A stretch of 8,491 nt of DNA, taken from contig JAHJAP010000096.1 in the NCBI GenBank assembly GCA_018813805.1, positions 1 to 8,491 of the forward strand. Reading direction: 5' to 3'. Position numbers and translations under genes: made by a program. This DNA comes from Patescibacteria group bacterium (GTDB taxonomy: Bacteria; Patescibacteriota; Patescibacteriia; Patescibacteriales; GWC2-42-12). The notes beneath the pieces were generated by a model. It was given only the letters and a program-made list of their open reading frames with translations. It did no database searches and was not told the DNA's origin. Shown here one piece after another: positions 5,614 through 8,491 of this stretch (its first letter is position 1; every line of letters starts with the position of its first letter).

Positions 5614-6621
5614 TTATTTCATGGCAAAAATAGATCTTTTGTATGAATCTAAATTTTCTAAAGCAATGCCTGTTCCTTTAACTACGCAAAACAATGCCTC
5701 GTCAGCAATATAAGCTGGCACATCAGTTGTGCGTGAAAGTAATTGATCAATATTTCTAAGTAATGAACTACCACCAGAAAGAACCATGCCCTTGTCTATA
5801 ATATCAGCAGCTAATTCGGGTGGAGTTTCTTGTAAGACTTTTTTAGCAGCGTTAATTATTGCTTCTAATTCGTTTTGTAAAGCCTCTGTTATATCATTTG
5901 ATGAAACAGTAATACTTCTTGGCAATCCAGTAATCATATCCCTGCCTTTAATTTCTGTAGTTAATTTATTTTCTAAATAAAGAGCGCTGCCGATTTTAAT
6001 TTTTGTGTCCTCTGCTGTTCGTTCGCCAATAGTTAAATTATATTTGCGGCGAATAAATTCCATAATAGCCATATCAAATTTGTTGCCACCAACTCTAATA
6101 GAAGTTGAAGTAACTATGCCTCCCAAAGAAATTACTGCCATTTCTGACGTGCCACCGCCAATATCAACAATCATATAGCCAGAAGCTGAACCAATTGGAA
6201 TATCAGCGCCAATGGCAGCCGCGATTGGTTCTTTAATAATATAAGCTGCCCTAGCTCCAGCTGCAATGGTCGCGTCAATCACTGCTCGCCGTTCAGTTGA
6301 AGTAATACCAGCTGGTACTGCTACCATAACTTCTGGACGAAATAATCTAACCCCTCCCAATGCTTTGTTAATAAAATATCTTAACATTATTTCGGTTGTA
6401 TGATAATCAGCAATAACCCCGTCTTTTAATGGTTTTAAAGCAATAATAGTATCAGGAGTACGCCCAAGCATTTCTTTTGCTTCATTGCCAACAGCTAAAA
6501 TTTTTTTATCAATCATGGAAATAGCCACAACGCTAGGTTCATTAATTACAATACCGCGCTTTGGTACATGCACCAGAGTATAAGTAGTTCCTAAATCAAT
6601 ACCTATTCTTTTAATAAACAT
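5614..6621 (-). CDS. mreB: Rod-shape-determining actin homologue MreB
   Basis: A 335-residue, full-length bacterial actin of the usual MreB size. MreB forms ATP-dependent membrane-bound filaments that guide lateral cell-wall synthesis. Visible motifs: phosphate-1 IGIDLGTTYT at 6-15; the connect-type KEPIAAAIG at 130-138, with Glu131 at the position of the catalytic Glu; phosphate-2 VDIGGGTSE at 152-160; and the adenosine motif MVLSGGSSLLRN at 279-290. This last motif has Ser-Ser where Gly-Ala is common. The hydrophobic pair Leu93-Phe94 (VRLFRP) matches the membrane-insertion loop known from Thermotoga MreB. The ATG was chosen because MFIKRIGIDLG is the standard N-terminus. The gene starts 10 bases after the DUF4012 gene, implying cotranscription. 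The next gene downstream is a protease with its own promoter rather than mreC. No Shine-Dalgarno is visible. Confidence 0.97.
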   Translation of the reverse strand: MFIKRIGIDLGTTYTLVHVPKRGIVINEPSVVAISMIDKKILAVGNEAKEMLGRTPDTIIALKPLKDGVIADYHTTEIMLRYFINKALGGVRLFRPEVMVAVPAGITSTERRAVIDATIAAGARAAYIIKEPIAAAIGADIPIGSASGYMIVDIGGGTSEMAVISLGGIVTSTSIRVGGNKFDMAIMEFIRRKYNLTIGERTAEDTKIKIGSALYLENKLTTEIKGRDMITGLPRSITVSSNDITEALQNELEAIINAAKKVLQETPPELAADIIDKGMVLSGGSSLLRNIDQLLSRTTDVPAYIADEALFCVVKGTGIALENLDSYKRSIFAMK

Positions 6622-6631
6622 AATATTATTT

Positions 6632-8491
6632 CTAAAAATTTACATTAAAACTTCTATCTATTGACAAATCCCCCTCCCACTTCATTTTATTGTCATTTAT
6701 TTTTTGAAAATTAAGACTAACAGGATTAAATGATTTTATTTTATTTAAAAAATTAAAATCAATAATCGCATGATTGACATTATTGCCAGGTTGTTTTTGA
6801 ATGTATAATTTATAATAATTGCTATCAACTAATTTATTTAAATTATCAGGTAATTTATACTCCAAGTAAAGATTGCCTATTTTCCCTGGTTCAATAGAAA
6901 TAAAACCGCCAAAGCAAGTTTTATCCAGTTCGTTAGTAATAATTATTTCATTATTAACAAACCCCTCTGTTTTAATTAACTGACTATTTAGCGGCGCGTA
7001 AATTCGCGTATATGTTCTGTATCTAGTTGTTTTCCAATCAAAATTTCCTTGATGAGCATAATTAATTTTTAATTCAGCAAATAAACCATTGGGATTTTGA
7101 TTAATTTTATATTCTAAATTACGATTAATTACAGCATCTGTTTTTAAAGCAGCCATATTAGCATCAACTACCATTAAATAATCATCTTTTGTATCTTTAA
7201 CTTCTCCAGCCCAACCATATTGTTTGACAAAATTTTGTTTAGTTAAATCCGACAAATAAACTAAAATATTTTTTATATCTAAATTATTGTTTAAAATAGT
7301 TAAAATTTTTGGCCATTGTTTGGCTGGCAAATCAAATAATCTTATTTTTAATTCTTTTGCTATATCACCGATTACTTCTTTTCTTTGCCATGATGGAATA
7401 CCCAAGGCAACATAACCCTTTTCAACTTTATATTGCAATAATTCTTGAAAATTATTTTTATCATAAATAACATTATCAATTTCTATTGGTCCAACAATAG
7501 CTAATAAATCAATAATAACTTGCGGTGTTATAGCAATAATACCAGCAAACTCTTTTGAATTGTCTTTAACAGCGCTAGCTTGATCATGCAATTTGTTTTC
7601 AGCTTGATAAAACCAATCAATTTTTTTAGCGCTAGTTGGCCAATCTGGCGACCAATTTGCATCGCGTAAATACCAATAATCAACTCCTAAATATTTTTTT
7701 AATGGTTCTGGTGGAATAATATGCAATTTATCTTTAATTGGCATGTCTAAGTGATAAATATCATGAGTAGTAAATTCAATAATATCTCCTGAATCAATTT
7801 CTAAAATACCATAAGTGCCAATAAAACCTCCAGTTGGTCGCAATTCGTCATTATTTTCTAGGATTACCAAAAATTTCGTTTTTTCTGGATAACCAGCTAA
7901 AATTGGTAAAATTTCTGTTATTGATATGGCTTTATCTAATAATAATTCAGCTTGAGCTAATTGAAATTTTAATTCATTAATTCTATCTTTTAAAGGATAA
8001 AGCAAGTTATCCAAATTAGTTTGATTCAAATAAATTAAAGCTAAATTGACATTAGCTTTTAATCCATTTAATTCAGGTCCAGATTGATAAAGATATTTTA
8101 AAATACTTTGTTTTTCTTGTTGACTAAGTTTAGAAAAAATTGATTTTTCTTCATTATTAATAACATCTTTTAAGCTTTGCCCAAAACTAGCTGATTGCCC
8201 AGCTGCTCGACTTAAAGATTCTGCTGCTGTTAATACATATTCAATGTCGTTAATTTGATTTTTTAAATAAGACGAAAATCTAATTAATAAACAACTTTTA
8301 AGTTTTTCAACATTATTAATAGCAGCTGAAAAATTATTACTTGAATTTTGCGCGAAAATTTTAGCTTGATTAAAATTTTGTATTTGAATAGAGTTTATAG
8401 TTTGTTCTAAATTTTCTTTACCAGACATTACTTCTTGATAAATTTGTTTAATAGAAAAAAAATTAATTAGAAAAAAAATTATAATTAAAAA
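6632..8491 (-). CDS. DUF4012 family protein, 5' end beyond the window
   Basis: The frame is open to the right edge. An ATG at 8428 gives 598 residues, but 21 more in-frame codons upstream encode a strongly hydrophobic stretch (FLIIIFFLINFF), then a short polar linker before that Met. The real protein therefore very probably starts outside the window with an N-terminal membrane anchor, and most of it faces outward. Numbering from the 8428 Met: a helical, probably coiled-coil region covers about 1-170. The DUF4012 signature NNDELRPTGGFIGTYG is at 192-207, YLRDANWSPDWPTSAKK at 253-269, and GIIAITPQVIIDLLAIVGPIEI at 296-317. The function of DUF4012 is not known to me; it recurs in Gram-positive and CPR genomes. 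Its tight spacing to mreB suggests an envelope or morphogenesis role. The stop is TAG at 6632-6634. Confidence 0.88.
   Translation of the reverse strand, partial: FLIIIFFLINFFSIKQIYQEVMSGKENLEQTINSIQIQNFNQAKIFAQNSSNNFSAAINNVEKLKSCLLIRFSSYLKNQINDIEYVLTAAESLSRAAGQSASFGQSLKDVINNEEKSIFSKLSQQEKQSILKYLYQSGPELNGLKANVNLALIYLNQTNLDNLLYPLKDRINELKFQLAQAELLLDKAISITEILPILAGYPEKTKFLVILENNDELRPTGGFIGTYGILEIDSGDIIEFTTHDIYHLDMPIKDKLHIIPPEPLKKYLGVDYWYLRDANWSPDWPTSAKKIDWFYQAENKLHDQASAVKDNSKEFAGIIAITPQVIIDLLAIVGPIEIDNVIYDKNNFQELLQYKVEKGYVALGIPSWQRKEVIGDIAKELKIRLFDLPAKQWPKILTILNNNLDIKNILVYLSDLTKQNFVKQYGWAGEVKDTKDDYLMVVDANMAALKTDAVINRNLEYKINQNPNGLFAELKINYAHQGNFDWKTTRYRTYTRIYAPLNSQLIKTEGFVNNEIIITNELDKTCFGGFISIEPGKIGNLYLEYKLPDNLNKLVDSNYYKLYIQKQPGNNVNHAIIDFNFLNKIKSFNPVSLNFQKINDNKMKWEGDLSIDRSFNVNF

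Noticed and set aside
5786..5980. Plus-strand 64-codon frame inside mreB
   Set aside because: It is antisense to a highly conserved gene with no supporting motif or start context.

Overview
This is an AT-rich, densely packed, single-strand stretch of bacterial chromosome. Every supported gene reads on the minus strand, so transcription runs from high to low coordinates. Short intergenic gaps, no Shine-Dalgarno sequence before any start, a secreted subtilase carrying FG-GAP repeats, and a DUF4012 protein beside MreB together suggest a Candidate Phyla Radiation (Patescibacteria) genome. That placement is inference. TAA, TAG and TGA all serve as terminators (TGA ends the glycosyltransferase gene), which argues against the UGA-to-Gly code of Gracilibacteria/SR1.

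In transcription order, the right part (8491 to 5614) holds a large DUF4012 protein cut by the window edge, then 10 bases later mreB. These look like one transcription unit for an envelope or morphogenesis function. No mreC or mreD follows mreB.

A short AT-rich gap (5486-5613) then contains a 45-bp repeat, a 10-bp AT tandem, and a good extended -10 promoter almost touching the next ATG. That promoter should drive a four-gene unit: a secreted S8 protease with FG-GAP repeats, a UDP-glucuronate-decarboxylase-like SDR protein, a GT2 dolichol-phosphate-mannose-synthase-like glycosyltransferase, and a polytopic O-antigen ligase/polymerase-like membrane protein. The last three form a plausible surface-glycan module: sugar nucleotide, transfer to lipid, then polymerisation or ligation.

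The most unusual element is an inverted pair of 45-bp repeats (74-118 and 5541-5585; 41/45 identical, all four differences transitions). The pair brackets this four-gene unit together with its promoter. The left copy is also the 3' end of the ligase-like gene and provides its last codons and stop. This could mark a mobile or invertible glycan/protease cassette, or simply be two copies of a dispersed repeat; the window alone cannot decide. A second point of interest is that the SDR protein has the UXS-type PRSCYDEGKR motif but lacks the Glu and Arg that are catalytic in related decarboxylases.

No tRNA, rRNA, CRISPR array, transposase or integrase was seen. There is no gene-free stretch longer than about 130 bases.
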